Both the position numbers and the translations under genes were made by a program. From Candidatus Didemnitutus sp. (lineage in GTDB: Bacteria; Verrucomicrobiota; Verrucomicrobiia; Opitutales; Opitutaceae), in contig JAGOQJ010000008.1 in NCBI GenBank assembly GCA_017991595.1, forward strand, positions 1 to 64,000: 64,000 nt of DNA. Direction: 5' to 3'. Below, piece by piece: positions 51,851-63,358 of this stretch (its first letter is position 1; each line of letters starts with the position of its first letter). The notes under the pieces are model-generated. The model saw only the letters and a program-made list of their open reading frames with translations. It did no database searches and was not told the origin of the DNA.

Positions 51851-53476
51851 ATGAAAGCTATCGCGGAGGTTGCACGGGAAATCGGCATCGCCGAGGAGCA
51901 TCTGTCCCTTTACGGGCGAGACAAGGCGAAGGTTGCCTTGGCTGCCTTGAAAAACAAACCGCCACGCGGCCGGCTCATCCTCGTCTCGGCCATCACGCCG
52001 ACGCCGGCAGGCGAGGGTAAGACCGTGACCTCGATCGGGCTCGCGCAGGGGCTGCGCAAGCTCGGTCAGCGATCCGCGCTCGCGCTGCGCCAGCCGTCGA
52101 TGGGGCCGGTCTTCGGCCGCAAGGGCGGAGCGACCGGCGGCGGGCGCAGCACCGTGCAACCGGCGGTGGACATCAACCTGCATTTCACGGGCGATTTCCA
52201 CGCGGTCACCTCCGCGCACAACCTGCTCGCGTCGATCATCGACAACCGCCTGCACCTGAAACAGACGACGCTGACGCCGGACCAGGTGCTGTGGAAACGC
52301 GTGCTGGATGTGAACGACCGGGCGTTGCGCAATGTGCTGCTCAACGCCGGCGCGAAGACGGGCGAGCGGCGCAGTGGCTTCGACATCACGGCGGCCTCGG
52401 AGATCATGGCGATCCTTTGTCTTTCGGAGTCGTTGGAGGACCTGCGCGCGCGGCTTGACCGCATCGTGGTGGGCTTCACGACGGAGGGCGTGCCGGTGCG
52501 GGCGTCGGAGTTCAAGGCGACGGGCGCCCTGCTCGCGCTGCTGCGCGACGCACTGCAACCCAACCTCGTGCAGAGCGTCGAGGGCGTGCCGGCCTTCGTG
52601 CACGGCGGACCCTTTGCCAACATCGCGCACGGCTGCAACTCCGTGCTCGCGACGCGTCTCGCGCTGGCGCACGCCGACTACGTGGTGACGGAGGCGGGCT
52701 TCGCCTTCGACCTCGGCGGCGAGAAGTTCATCGACATCAAGTGCCGCCAATCCGGGCTGAGTCCCGATGCGATCGTGCTCGTCGCGACCGTGCGCGCGCT
52801 CAAGCTGCACGGCGGCGCGCCGCTGGCGGAGTTGCAGCGGCCGGACTTCGCCGCGCTCGAGCGCGGCCTCGCCAATCTGGAGGCGCACATCACGGCGGCG
52901 CGGAACTTCGGCCGGCCCGTGACGGTGGCGATCAACCATTTTCCAACCGATCTCGACGACGAGATCGCGCGCGTGGCGGGCTTCTGCCGGGCGTTGGGCG
53001 TGAATTGCGCGAAGTCGGAGGTGTTCGCGAAGGGTGGAGAAGGCGGCGTCGAACTGGCCGAGGCGGTGTTGTCCACGCTGCCGCTTGAGGTGCCGCGAGT
53101 GGAGTTCACGTATCGCGACGACCAACCGGTGCGCCGAAAGATGGAGGCGATCGCCAAGCGGTTCTACGGGGCCGACGGTGTCGACATCCTGCCCGAGGCG
53201 GAGCTGAAGCTCGGGCTGTTCGAGATCGCGGGATTCGGGAAGCTGCCGGTGTGCATGGCCAAGACGCAGAACTCGCTCAGCGACGATCCGGAGAAGACGG
53301 GTCGGCCGCGTAACTTCCGCATCACGGTGCGCGACTTCGAACTGGCGGCGGGTGCGGGCTTCATCGTCGCACTCACCGGGCAGATGATGCGCATGCCGGC
53401 GCTGCCGAAGGTGCCGGCGGCCGAACACATCGACCTCAACACTGACGGCGAGATCGTGGGCATTTCCGGCACCTGA
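51851..53476 (+). CDS. fhs: Formate-tetrahydrofolate ligase
   Basis: A 541-residue enzyme that makes 10-formyl-THF from formate, THF and ATP. The nucleotide-binding loop TPTPAGEGKTVTSIGL, LRQPSMGPVFGRKGGATGGG, HGGPFANIAHGCNS and the late FYGADGVDI motif are conserved. ATG 51851 has GGAGG five bases upstream. It is followed after 124 bp by purH, whose transformylase uses its product. In non-acetogens Fhs serves purine and fMet supply and C1 balance. Length is typical of the shorter bacterial form. Confidence 0.96.
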   Translation: MKAIAEVAREIGIAEEHLSLYGRDKAKVALAALKNKPPRGRLILVSAITPTPAGEGKTVTSIGLAQGLRKLGQRSALALRQPSMGPVFGRKGGATGGGRSTVQPAVDINLHFTGDFHAVTSAHNLLASIIDNRLHLKQTTLTPDQVLWKRVLDVNDRALRNVLLNAGAKTGERRSGFDITAASEIMAILCLSESLEDLRARLDRIVVGFTTEGVPVRASEFKATGALLALLRDALQPNLVQSVEGVPAFVHGGPFANIAHGCNSVLATRLALAHADYVVTEAGFAFDLGGEKFIDIKCRQSGLSPDAIVLVATVRALKLHGGAPLAELQRPDFAALERGLANLEAHITAARNFGRPVTVAINHFPTDLDDEIARVAGFCRALGVNCAKSEVFAKGGEGGVELAEAVLSTLPLEVPRVEFTYRDDQPVRRKMEAIAKRFYGADGVDILPEAELKLGLFEIAGFGKLPVCMAKTQNSLSDDPEKTGRPRNFRITVRDFELAAGAGFIVALTGQMMRMPALPKVPAAEHIDLNTDGEIVGISGT

Positions 53477-53512
53477 GTTGCGACAGTGCGGGGCGAGTTT
53501 GGCCGTCGCAAC
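53477..53512 (+). other. Perfect hairpin after the fhs stop
   Basis: GTTGCGAC (53477-53484) pairs with GTCGCAAC (53505-53512) immediately after the fhs TGA. There is no T tract, so it is not a standard terminator. It may be a Rho-dependent/3'-stabilising structure or part of the purH leader. No ZTP-riboswitch core is visible. Confidence 0.4.
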
Positions 53513-53600
53513 GGGCTTCCGTTAAGCACCGCACGGGTGCGCGCGCGTCACGGAGAGTTTTCCCGCTTGCCACGCTACGCGAGCGCACGTCTCTAAGGTC

Positions 53601-55157
53601 ATGGCTAAGCTCGCGCTCCTCTCGGTTAGTGACAAACGCGGTCTGGTGGACTTCGCCACGGCCCTTGTCCGCCAGCACGGTTACACGCTGCTGTCGACCG
53701 GCGGCACGGCGAAACTGCTCGCGGAGGCGGGTCTTCCGGTCACGGAGGTGAGCGCGCACACCGGGTTCCCGGAGATCATGGAAGGCCGTGTGAAGACGCT
53801 GCATCCGAAGATCCACGGCGGTCTGCTCTGCAGGCGCGATAAAGCCGACCATCTCGCGCAGGCGCAGAAGAACAACATCGACCTGATCGATCTCGTGGTG
53901 GTGAACCTTTACCCGTTCGAGCAGACGGTGGCGAAGCCGCACGTGGAGTTCGAGGAGGCGATCGAGAACATCGACATCGGCGGCCCGTCGATGCTGCGCA
54001 GCGCGGCGAAGAACCACGAGAGCGTCACCGTGGTCTGCGATCCGGCGGATTACGCGCCGGTGCTGGCGGCGCTGGCGGGCGGCGAGGCGGGCGCGGAGCT
54101 CAAGGCGCTGCGCCGCAAGCTCGCGTTGAAGGTCTTCCAGCGCACCGGCGCCTACGACACCGCCATCGCGCGCTACCTCGAGACGCAGCAGGAGGAGCCG
54201 GACTTGGAGGCGTTGAGCGGATTCCCTTCGACGTTCGCGCTCTCGCTCAAAAAGGCGCAGAGCCTGCGCTACGGCGAGAATCCGCACCAGAAGGCGGCGC
54301 TCTACGGCACGTTCCATGACCACTTCACGCAGCTGCAGGGCAAGGAACTCAGCTATAACAACATCCTCGATATCACGTCGGCGACCTACCTGATCGGCGA
54401 ATTCGAGAAGCCGACGGTGGCGATCCTCAAGCACACGAACCCCTGTGGTGTGGCGAGCGCGGACACGTTGCTCGGTGCGTGGGAAAAGGCCTACGCGACG
54501 GACCGCCAGGCGCCGTTTGGCGGCATCATTGTCGTCAACCAGACGCTCGGGCAGGACGTGGCGGAGCAGATCAAGGACATCTTCACCGAGGTGATCATCG
54601 CGCCGCGTTTCAGCGACGAGGCGCTGGCGATCTTCGCGAAGAAAAAGAACCTCCGCCTCATGGTGGCGAAGGAAGGCATCGGTGCGGACTCGCTGCTGGA
54701 GGTGCGCTCCGTCGTCGGCGGCGTATTGGTGCAGGACCGCAACCGCACGCTCGGCAATCTCAAGGATTTCAAAGTCGTGACGAAGCGCCAGCCGACCGCC
54801 GACGAGTGGGAGGCGATGCTCTTCGGCTGGAAGGTCGGCAAGCACGTGAAGTCGAACGCGATCGTCTATTGCCGCGGCGAACAGACGCTCGGCGTCGGCG
54901 CCGGCCAGATGGCGCGCGTCGACAGCTCGCGCATCGCGGTGTGGAAGGCCGGCGAGGCCAAGCTCGACTTGCAGGGCTCGGTCGTGTGCAGCGAGGCGCT
55001 GTTCCCGTTCGCCGACGGACTGATCGCGGCGGCGGATGCGGGTGCGACGGCGGCCATCCAGCCGGGCGGCGCGATCCGCGACGAGGAAGTCATCGCGGCC
55101 GCCGATGCGCGCGGCATGGCGATGGTCTTCACGGGCATCCGGCACTTCAAACACTGA
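53601..55157 (+). CDS. purH: Bifunctional AICAR transformylase/IMP cyclohydrolase
   Basis: A 518-residue enzyme for the last two steps of IMP synthesis. The N-terminal MGS-like cyclohydrolase domain has [25 protein letters not shown] and [15 protein letters not shown]. The C-terminal AICAR transformylase has [27 protein letters not shown] and the ending with [17 protein letters not shown] and [11 protein letters not shown]. 10-formyl-THF from Fhs is the formyl donor. It is convergent with speA across a 288-bp region that holds a palindromic repeat and the speA terminator. Confidence 0.97.
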   Translation: MAKLALLSVSDKRGLVDFATALVRQHGYTLLSTGGTAKLLAEAGLPVTEVSAHTGFPEIMEGRVKTLHPKIHGGLLCRRDKADHLAQAQKNNIDLIDLVVVNLYPFEQTVAKPHVEFEEAIENIDIGGPSMLRSAAKNHESVTVVCDPADYAPVLAALAGGEAGAELKALRRKLALKVFQRTGAYDTAIARYLETQQEEPDLEALSGFPSTFALSLKKAQSLRYGENPHQKAALYGTFHDHFTQLQGKELSYNNILDITSATYLIGEFEKPTVAILKHTNPCGVASADTLLGAWEKAYATDRQAPFGGIIVVNQTLGQDVAEQIKDIFTEVIIAPRFSDEALAIFAKKKNLRLMVAKEGIGADSLLEVRSVVGGVLVQDRNRTLGNLKDFKVVTKRQPTADEWEAMLFGWKVGKHVKSNAIVYCRGEQTLGVGAGQMARVDSSRIAVWKAGEAKLDLQGSVVCSEALFPFADGLIAAADAGATAAIQPGGAIRDEEVIAAADARGMAMVFTGIRHFKH

Positions 55158-55231
55158 GGCGCCGCCCGATCCGCCACGAGCATGATGCGCGTCGGGACGA
55201 CCGACGTCGCCTTGGCGCGGGTTACCTTAAA

Positions 55232-55350
55232 CTGGAGCCGCAAGGCCCAAGGGTAGCGGCGAGCGTCCCGCTCGCCACGAGTGAGGTGGCCGCCAGGGAC
55301 GGCGGCCGCTACCTGACGCTACGGTCGCAGGCTTTCTGAAACGGCTCCAG
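55232..55350. repeat. Nested palindromic element (REP/MITE-like)
   Basis: The outer inverted repeats CTGGAGCCG (55232-55240) and CGGCTCCAG (55342-55350) enclose a second pair, GGTAGCGGC (55252-55260) and GCCGCTACC (55305-55313). Between these lie two further hairpins: GAGCG/CGCTC (55261-55265/55269-55273) and GGCCGCC/GGCGGCC (55288-55294/55301-55307). The result is a cruciform of about 119 bp with no coding capacity. Only one copy is seen in this window. Confidence 0.75.
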
Positions 55351-55390
55351 CACTCCGGCACACGCTGGAAAGGCCGGACGCAACGGCATG

Positions 55391-55418
55391 AAAAAGCCCG
55401 CGTCGGTGGAACGCGGGC
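55391..55418 (-). terminator. Rho-independent terminator of speA
   Basis: On the minus strand the 8-bp stem GCCCGCGT/ACGCGGGC (55411-55418 with 55396-55403) is followed by TTTTT (complement of 55391-55395), 27 bp after the speA stop. Confidence 0.9.
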
Positions 55419-55445
55419 GAAGAGAGTGGGGCCGAGGCGCGCAGC

Positions 55446-57392
<1,947 letters not shown>

Positions 57393-57483
57393 TGGGCGGA
57401 GAGGCGGGCAGGGTTAGGCTTGCTTTTTGTTGGGTCGCTTAGATTAATCGCCGTTTTCATTTTTCAAAACCACTTAAGAATCA

Positions 57484-57810
57484 ATGACCAAATTATCCCT
57501 GCTCCTCGCCCAAGCGCAGCCCGCGGCCCCTTCCGGCAGCTCCATGCTCATGCAGATGCTGCCCTTGGTCCTGATGTTCGCCGCCATGTATTTCCTGCTC
57601 ATCGCTCCGCAGCGCAAGAAGCAGAAGGAACACGAGAAGATGCTCGGCGGCCTGAAGGCCGGCGATGAGATCATCACGACTGGCGGCATCTACGGCACCA
57701 TCACCAGCGTGAAGGACGACCGTTTCATCGTCCGCGTCGGCGACAACACCCAGAAGCTGGAAATCGGCAAGGGCTTCGTCCACGCGCTCGTCAAGAAGAC
57801 GGACGCCTGA
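57484..57810 (+). CDS. yajC: Preprotein translocase subunit YajC
   Basis: A 108-residue single-pass inner-membrane protein. It has a short polar N terminus, one membrane helix (about 24-44, MLPLVLMFAAMYFLLIAPQRKKQKEH) with the typical PQRKKQKEH motif right after it, and a small beta domain (GDEIITTGGIYGTITSV). YajC associates with SecDF and SecYEG. It is followed after 75 bp by the fused secDF, the common order. Confidence 0.96.
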   Translation: MTKLSLLLAQAQPAAPSGSSMLMQMLPLVLMFAAMYFLLIAPQRKKQKEHEKMLGGLKAGDEIITTGGIYGTITSVKDDRFIVRVGDNTQKLEIGKGFVHALVKKTDA

Positions 57811-57885
57811 GCGTCCCCGCTGTCTGCGCGCGGGACGCGGCGAGGAGCCGCGCCTGGATGCGCCCCCGTTTAACAACCTACACCC

Positions 57886-60426
57886 ATGCTCCGTTCCCAA
57901 CTCTGGAAAATGATCCTCTGCCTCGGCATCGCGCTGTGGGCGGTGATCACCCTCGTGCCCGTCAAAGACCGCGAATTCGGCCAGTTCGTGCGTGAAGAGG
58001 CCACGGCCAAACAGACCGAGTTCAACGCCCTCATCGGCAAGGCCAGCGCCCGCGTGCAGAGCGGGCAGGCCCCCAGCGTATTCATGGCGCTGAAGCAGAT
58101 CGGCCGCGAGGAGAAGATCGACCTCTCCCAGTTCTTCCCGCAGATCCGCCTCGAGGAAAACCTCAAGAACGTCGAGAAGCGCAACAACATCCTCCTCGAC
58201 GAACTGCTCCGCCAATCGAAGGGCCGACTGCAGCTCGGCCTCGACCTCAAGGGCGGCGTCGCCTTCACCCTCGAAGTCGACGAGACCGCGCTCGGAGCCG
58301 AGCAGGCCGTGCGCCAGGAGAAGCTTTCCAAGGCCATCGAGATCATCAGCAACCGCGTGAACGGACTCGGCGTCGCCGAGCCGATCATCCGCCCGGTGGG
58401 CACGAGCCGCATCGAAGTGCAGCTGCCCGGCGTCTCGACCAAGGACAATCCCGAGGTGGTCAACAGCCTCCGCAAGCCGGCGCGCCTCGACTTCCGCCTC
58501 GTGCATCCCTTCGCGGTCCCGCCGCAGGAGCCGCCTCCGGGCTACGAGACGCTGGCCCTCGAGATGGAAGCGCGGAACGGCGAAGTCATCGCCGAGGAAC
58601 TCTTCGTCAAGCGCATCCCCGAGATGGGCGGCGAGGGCGTTGCCGATGCTTATCCGATCATGGATGAGTTCGGCCGCTTCAAGATCATCCTCAAGTTCAC
58701 CGACGCCGGCAGCAAGCAGTTCGCCGCCGTCACCCGCACCATCGCCAACGAGAACCAGCGCACCGGCCGCCTCGGCCGCCTCGCCATCGTGCTCGACGGC
58801 AAGCTCTACTCGGCCCCGACCGTCCGCGAGGAGATCTCCGGCGGCAGCGCCGAGATCTCCGGTTCCTTCTCCCAGCGCGAGGCCATCGATCTCGGCAACG
58901 TGTTGAACAATCCGCTCGATGTCCCGCTCTCCATCAAGGAGCAATACGAGGTCGGCCCTTCCATGGCCGAAGACGCCATCGTGAGCGGCCGCAATGCCTT
59001 CATCGCCGGCACGGGCCTCACCATCGCCTTCATCCTCTTCTTCTACACCGTGGGCGGCTTCGTCGCCGCCGTCGGCATGGGCATCAACGTGCTCATCGTC
59101 CTCGCGGTCATGGCCAACGTCGGCGCCACGCTCACCATGCCCGGTATCGCCGGCATCGTGCTGACGCTCGCCATGTCGGTCGACTCGAACATCCTCATCT
59201 TCGAGCGCATGCGCGAGGAGCTGAAGCTCGGCAAATCCCTGCCCACCGCGTTGGAGGCCGGTTTCGACAAGGCCTGGTCCGCCATCTTGGACGGCAATCT
59301 TACGACGCTCATCACTGCGGTGCTCATGATCGTTCTCGGCACCGGCCCGGTGAAGGGCTTCGGCGTGACGCTCACGATCGGTATCTTCACCACGATGTTC
59401 GCTGCGGTGGTGGTCTCGAAGCTCATCCTCGAGATCCTGGTCCACGGCAACCTTATCAAGAAGATGCCGATGTTCTCCGTGCTGCAGAACACGAACTACG
59501 ATTTCCTCAAGTATGCCAAACCGGCCTTCATCGGTTCTTGGCTGGTGATCGCGATCGGCCTCGGCGTCATCGCCTACAAGGGCAAGGAAGTCTACGGCAT
59601 CGACTTCGTGGGTGGCGACACGGTCACGATGACCTTCAGCAAGCGCGTCGAGGTCGGCACGCTGCGCGCCGCCGCCAACGCCGCGGGTTTCCAGGAAGTC
59701 AGCCCGGTTTACCAGAAGCAGCTCGGCGCCGATCTCGAGGTGCTCAAGGTCACGACCAACTTCGGCCAGGGCACCAATCTGATGCAGGCGCTGCAGAAGG
59801 CCTTCCCGGAGGCGAATTTCGTCTACGCTGGCACCAGCGCCATCGGCCCCTCGGTGGGTGAGGAAATTCAGTGGAACGCCCTCTGGTCCGCCTTCTGGGC
59901 GCTCCTGCTTATCCTCGTCTACGTCGCCTTCCGCTTCGAGTTCGGCTACGGCATGGGCGCGGTCATCTCCACCATCCACGACGTGCTGATGACCATCGGC
60001 CTCTTCGTGCTCTTCGACCGCCAATTCAACGCCTCGATGGTCGCGGCCATCCTGCTCGTCATGGGTTACTCGATCAACGACACCATCGTCGTGTTCGACC
60101 GCATCCGTGAGGAGCTGAAGCTCAACCCGACGGGCACGCTGCGCGACATCATTACCCGTTCGCTCAACCTCACCCTTTCGCGCACCGTCATCACCGGCGG
60201 CACCACGCTGCTCACCGCCATCGTGCTGCTGCTCGTCACGGGCGGCGAGGTGAACGACATCGCCTTCACGCTGCTCATCGGCGTCCTCACCGGCACCTTC
60301 TCCTCGCTCTTCATCGCCTGCCCGATCTTCTACTGGTGGCACAAGGGCGACCGGAAGCACGTCGAGGCTCATCACGACATCGCGCCCAAATACGAGTGGG
60401 CCGGTTCGTCCCGCGCTTCCGAGTAA
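57886..60426 (+). CDS. secDF: Fused protein translocase subunits SecD-SecF
   Basis: An 846-residue fusion. The SecD half has the first membrane helix (about 8-25), LQLGLDLKGGV, a long periplasmic domain, and a helix block with LTLAMSVDSNILIFERMREELKLGKS. The SecF half begins near 545 and has YGIDFVGGDTVTM, MGYSINDTIVVFDRIREELKLNP and a second helix block. SecDF uses the proton gradient to pull proteins across the membrane after SecA. The fusion also occurs in Bacteroidetes and Bacillus and in the PVC group. It is preceded by yajC. Confidence 0.96.
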   Translation: MLRSQLWKMILCLGIALWAVITLVPVKDREFGQFVREEATAKQTEFNALIGKASARVQSGQAPSVFMALKQIGREEKIDLSQFFPQIRLEENLKNVEKRNNILLDELLRQSKGRLQLGLDLKGGVAFTLEVDETALGAEQAVRQEKLSKAIEIISNRVNGLGVAEPIIRPVGTSRIEVQLPGVSTKDNPEVVNSLRKPARLDFRLVHPFAVPPQEPPPGYETLALEMEARNGEVIAEELFVKRIPEMGGEGVADAYPIMDEFGRFKIILKFTDAGSKQFAAVTRTIANENQRTGRLGRLAIVLDGKLYSAPTVREEISGGSAEISGSFSQREAIDLGNVLNNPLDVPLSIKEQYEVGPSMAEDAIVSGRNAFIAGTGLTIAFILFFYTVGGFVAAVGMGINVLIVLAVMANVGATLTMPGIAGIVLTLAMSVDSNILIFERMREELKLGKSLPTALEAGFDKAWSAILDGNLTTLITAVLMIVLGTGPVKGFGVTLTIGIFTTMFAAVVVSKLILEILVHGNLIKKMPMFSVLQNTNYDFLKYAKPAFIGSWLVIAIGLGVIAYKGKEVYGIDFVGGDTVTMTFSKRVEVGTLRAAANAAGFQEVSPVYQKQLGADLEVLKVTTNFGQGTNLMQALQKAFPEANFVYAGTSAIGPSVGEEIQWNALWSAFWALLLILVYVAFRFEFGYGMGAVISTIHDVLMTIGLFVLFDRQFNASMVAAILLVMGYSINDTIVVFDRIREELKLNPTGTLRDIITRSLNLTLSRTVITGGTTLLTAIVLLLVTGGEVNDIAFTLLIGVLTGTFSSLFIACPIFYWWHKGDRKHVEAHHDIAPKYEWAGSSRASE

Positions 60427-60513
60427 GCCGTTCCGGGTGGAGCGCGCCGTCCGCGGCGCGCCCGCCATCGTGCGAGCCCGGCTGATTTCAGACCGGGCCA
60501 CCCGGGTCCCGTC

Positions 60514-62244
60514 ATGCGCTGGAACTATACGCCGGTCCACGCCACCCGCGTGGTGGACCTCGCGCGCGAACTGGGCGTCGCGCCCGTCGTGGCCGAGTTA
60601 CTGCTGCGGCTTGGGCAGACCGAGCCCGGCCCGGCCGCCCACTTCCTTCAGCCCACATTGGCGTCGATCGGCGATCCCTTCGCCCTGAGCAATCTGGAGG
60701 CCGCGGTCGCGCGCCTGATCCAGGCGATCGAGCGCCGCGAGCAGGTCTTTGTGCTCGGCGACTACGATGTCGATGGCGTCAGCAGCACCACGCTGCTCGT
60801 GGGCGTGCTGCGGCGCCTCGGCCTGCAACCGCGCTACTTCGTGCCGCGGCGGTTGGAGGAAGGCTACGGGCTCACGCGCAATGCGATCGACCGCGCGCTC
60901 GAGGCGGCCAAGCCCGACCTGTTTGTCGCCCTCGATTGTGGCACGAATTCCCACGAGGAAATCGCCCACCTCCGAGCCCTCGGGGTCGACGTGCTGGTGG
61001 TCGACCATCACCGCTCGAAGGATGCGGCCGTGGCCGACGGCGTGTTGATCAACCCGCACGTGCATCCCTGCGAGGGCGACTCCGCCTGGCGTCATCTCTG
61101 CACGGTCGGCCTCGTGTTCAAGCTGTTGCACGGCCTGCTCAAGCAGCTGCGCGCGGCGAATTTCCCCGGGGTGATGGAGATTCGCCTGCGCGATTACCTC
61201 GACCTCGTGGCGCTCGGCACAGTGGCCGATTTGGTGCCGCTGATCGGGGAGAATCGCATCTTCGCGCGCCATGGGCTCAGCGTGCTGTCGCAGACGCAGC
61301 GACCCGGTCTGCGCGCGCTCATGTCCGTGGCCGGGCTCAAGCCCGAGCAGGGGCTTGCGCCCGTCGACATCTCGTTCCGGCTCGGGCCGCGCATCAACGC
61401 CAGCGGACGCCTCGCCGACGCCTCGCTCTCGGTCGACCTGCTGCTGAGTGACGATGAGGATTTCTGCCGCCAGGCTGCGCGTCAGCTCGACGACCTCAAC
61501 CGCGAGCGGCAGGACATCGAGCGGTTGATCACGGAGCAGGCGGAGAAGCACGTGGATACCCAGTTCGCCGACGCCTGCGGCTTCGTGCTCTTCGACGAAG
61601 GTTGGCATCCGGGCGTGGTGGGCATCGTGGCCGGGCGCATTTCCCGCAAATACAACCGCCCCGCAATCGTGCTCGGCAACGAGGGCGAGCTGGCCAAGGG
61701 CTCGGGCCGCGGCGTCGTCGGCGTCAACCTCGTGGAGATGCTCGGTGCCTGCCAGGGATTCCTCGAGAGCTGGGGCGGGCATCCGATGGCGGTCGGCGTC
61801 TCGCTGCGCAAGCCGCGGTTGGAGGAGTTCCGCGAGAAATTCAACGCCGTGCTCCAAGCCTCGCGTGGGCTGGAGGCCTGCGAACCGATCATCGAGTTGT
61901 CCGGCTGGCTGGAGGGCCGGGAAGTCACGGAGACCTTGATGGATGAACTCGGCCAAATGCATCCGTTCGGGCAGGGCAACCCGGAGCCGACCTTCGGCGT
62001 GAGGGGACTGCGTCTGCGTCAGCGGCCCGAGGTTTTCAAGGAGCAGCACTTCCGTTTCATGGCCGAGGACGCTATGGGCCGCCGGATCAGTGGCGTCGCC
62101 TGGAAGATGGCGGATCGCCTGCCGCCAACCGGCGTGCCGCTCGAGTTGGCGGTGCAGCTGAATTGGAACCATTTCAACGGCCGCAAATCCCTCCAACTGG
62201 AGCTGCAGGACTGGCGTCGCGCATCAGATGCACCTGACGCATAA
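60514..62244 (+). CDS. recJ: Single-stranded-DNA-specific exonuclease RecJ
   Basis: A 576-residue DHH/DHHA1 nuclease that degrades ssDNA 5' to 3' in recombination and mismatch repair. Metal-binding motifs are LGDYDVDGVSS (Asp83/85/87), LDCGT and VVDHHRS, followed by LGTVADLVPLIGENR, RLGPRINASGR and the DHHA1 motif SWGGHPMAVGV. The C-terminal OB-like domain ends in LQLELQDWR. The length matches the core enzyme. It lies 87 bp after secDF; the gap holds a GC-rich hairpin (about 60442-60461) without a T tract. Confidence 0.96.
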   Translation: MRWNYTPVHATRVVDLARELGVAPVVAELLLRLGQTEPGPAAHFLQPTLASIGDPFALSNLEAAVARLIQAIERREQVFVLGDYDVDGVSSTTLLVGVLRRLGLQPRYFVPRRLEEGYGLTRNAIDRALEAAKPDLFVALDCGTNSHEEIAHLRALGVDVLVVDHHRSKDAAVADGVLINPHVHPCEGDSAWRHLCTVGLVFKLLHGLLKQLRAANFPGVMEIRLRDYLDLVALGTVADLVPLIGENRIFARHGLSVLSQTQRPGLRALMSVAGLKPEQGLAPVDISFRLGPRINASGRLADASLSVDLLLSDDEDFCRQAARQLDDLNRERQDIERLITEQAEKHVDTQFADACGFVLFDEGWHPGVVGIVAGRISRKYNRPAIVLGNEGELAKGSGRGVVGVNLVEMLGACQGFLESWGGHPMAVGVSLRKPRLEEFREKFNAVLQASRGLEACEPIIELSGWLEGREVTETLMDELGQMHPFGQGNPEPTFGVRGLRLRQRPEVFKEQHFRFMAEDAMGRRISGVAWKMADRLPPTGVPLELAVQLNWNHFNGRKSLQLELQDWRRASDAPDA

Positions 62245-62294
62245 ATTCTGCTTGCCGTGGCCGTCGGAACTTCGCTTATTCACCGCTCCGTTAC

Positions 62295-62371
62295 GCAGCC
62301 GTAGCTCAATTGGATAGAGCATCTGACTACGGATCAGAAGGTTTGGGGTTCGACTCCCTACGGCTGCGCCA
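62295..62371 (+). tRNA. tRNA-Arg (anticodon ACG)
   Basis: A complete 77-nt cloverleaf. The acceptor stem is GCAGCCG/CGGCTGC with discriminator G and encoded CCA. The D arm is GCTC/GAGC, the anticodon arm TCTGA-CTACGGA-TCAGA, the T arm TGGGG-TTCGACT-CCCTA. The anticodon ACG (inosine-modified) reads CGU/CGC/CGA, the main arginine codons in this genome. Confidence 0.97.
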
Positions 62372-62383
62372 CTTTCCACTTCA

Positions 62384-62420
62384 CCGCCTCTTCCCTCACC
62401 GGAAGGGGCGGCTTTGTTTT
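62384..62420 (+). terminator. Rho-independent terminator after the tRNA
   Basis: An 11-bp stem with one wobble (62384-62394 with 62401-62411) is followed by CTTTGTTTT, 13 bp downstream of the tRNA. Confidence 0.85.
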
Positions 62421-62601
62421 GGGCCTTGGCGACTCCGTGCGGCACAGGGCGAGGCTCGCGGGTGGATCGATTCCTCCGAGGCGCGAATCTGTTAGACACG
62501 CGTTAAAATCCTCTGCGACAGCGAACGGGGGGCAGCGCGCTCAGGGATAGGCTTGCGCCGCGGGAAGGGCTTGGCGTCTAGTGGGGCTCCGCAACTGCCT
62601 T

Positions 62602-63312
62602 ATGACGATTTCCACGCAAGCAGAAGGACGTGCGGGCGCGTCGGCGCGTCCCGATGCTGCCCGGAAACAAGTGCTCTTGGTGGATGACCATCCCATCACG
62701 CGCCACGGCTTGCGGGTCCTGATCGAGCAGCACGGCGGCTTCGCCGTCTGCGGCGAGGCGGACAACGCGGCGCAGGCCATGGAGCTCGCGGCGAAGTTGC
62801 GGCCCGATGTCGCCATCGTCGACATCGCACTCCGCACGGCCAACGGCATCGAGCTCACCAAGAATCTCCGCGCCCATTCCCCCGGGCTGCACGTGCTCGT
62901 CCTGTCGATGCACGAGGAGGATCTTTATGCGGAGCGTGCCCTGCGCGCCGGCGCCAAGGGCTACCTGATGAAACATGAGGCCAGCGAGCGCGTCATCGCG
63001 GCTTTGCAGCGGATCGTGGAAGGACAGATTTTCGTGAGCGAACGCGCGCAGGCGCGCATGCTCGCGCGCTTGATCAGCCCACGCGGAGGGGAAGTCGGTT
63101 CGCCGGTCGATACGCTCAGCGATCGCGAGATGGAGGTGTTCCAGCTCCTCGGTGAAGGCTACGCCACCCGCCAGATCGCGGAACGGCTGAATCTGAGCAT
63201 CAAGACCATCGATTCCTACCGTGAGCATCTGAAGCTCAAGTTGAACCTGTCCTCGGGCGCCGAGTTGGTCCGCTACGCCATCCAATGGGTGAAATCGCAG
63301 CCGGGCGTCTGA
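62602..63312 (+). CDS. NarL/FixJ-family response regulator (LuxR HTH)
   Basis: A 236-residue regulator. The receiver domain has Asp28/29 (VLLVDDHPITRHGL), phospho-acceptor Asp74 (AIVDIALRTANG), a Ser102 switch residue (LVLSMHEED) and Lys124 (GYLMKH). A LuxR-type helix-turn-helix follows at about 172-230, with LSDREMEVFQLLGEGYATRQIAERLNLSIKTIDSYREHLKLKL. ATG 62602 is chosen; GTG 62581 would add seven residues. The next gene, 46 bp downstream, begins with a second receiver-like domain and is probably the sensor or hybrid partner. Confidence 0.93.
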   Translation: MTISTQAEGRAGASARPDAARKQVLLVDDHPITRHGLRVLIEQHGGFAVCGEADNAAQAMELAAKLRPDVAIVDIALRTANGIELTKNLRAHSPGLHVLVLSMHEEDLYAERALRAGAKGYLMKHEASERVIAALQRIVEGQIFVSERAQARMLARLISPRGGEVGSPVDTLSDREMEVFQLLGEGYATRQIAERLNLSIKTIDSYREHLKLKLNLSSGAELVRYAIQWVKSQPGV

Positions 63313-63358
63313 TGGGTTTCGCGATGCGGACAGACTGAACCGCTTGGCTGCAACGCGC

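Noticed and set aside
53513-53600. ZTP (pfl) riboswitch in front of purH
   Set aside because: The conserved pseudoknot and the GCCUGGGCA-type 3' element are missing.
57493-60540. A 1015-codon minus-strand open frame antisense to yajC-secDF
   Set aside because: The plus strand encodes well-recognised YajC and SecDF. Long antisense frames are a by-product of GC-rich codon use; its composition is His/Asp/Arg-rich and matches nothing.
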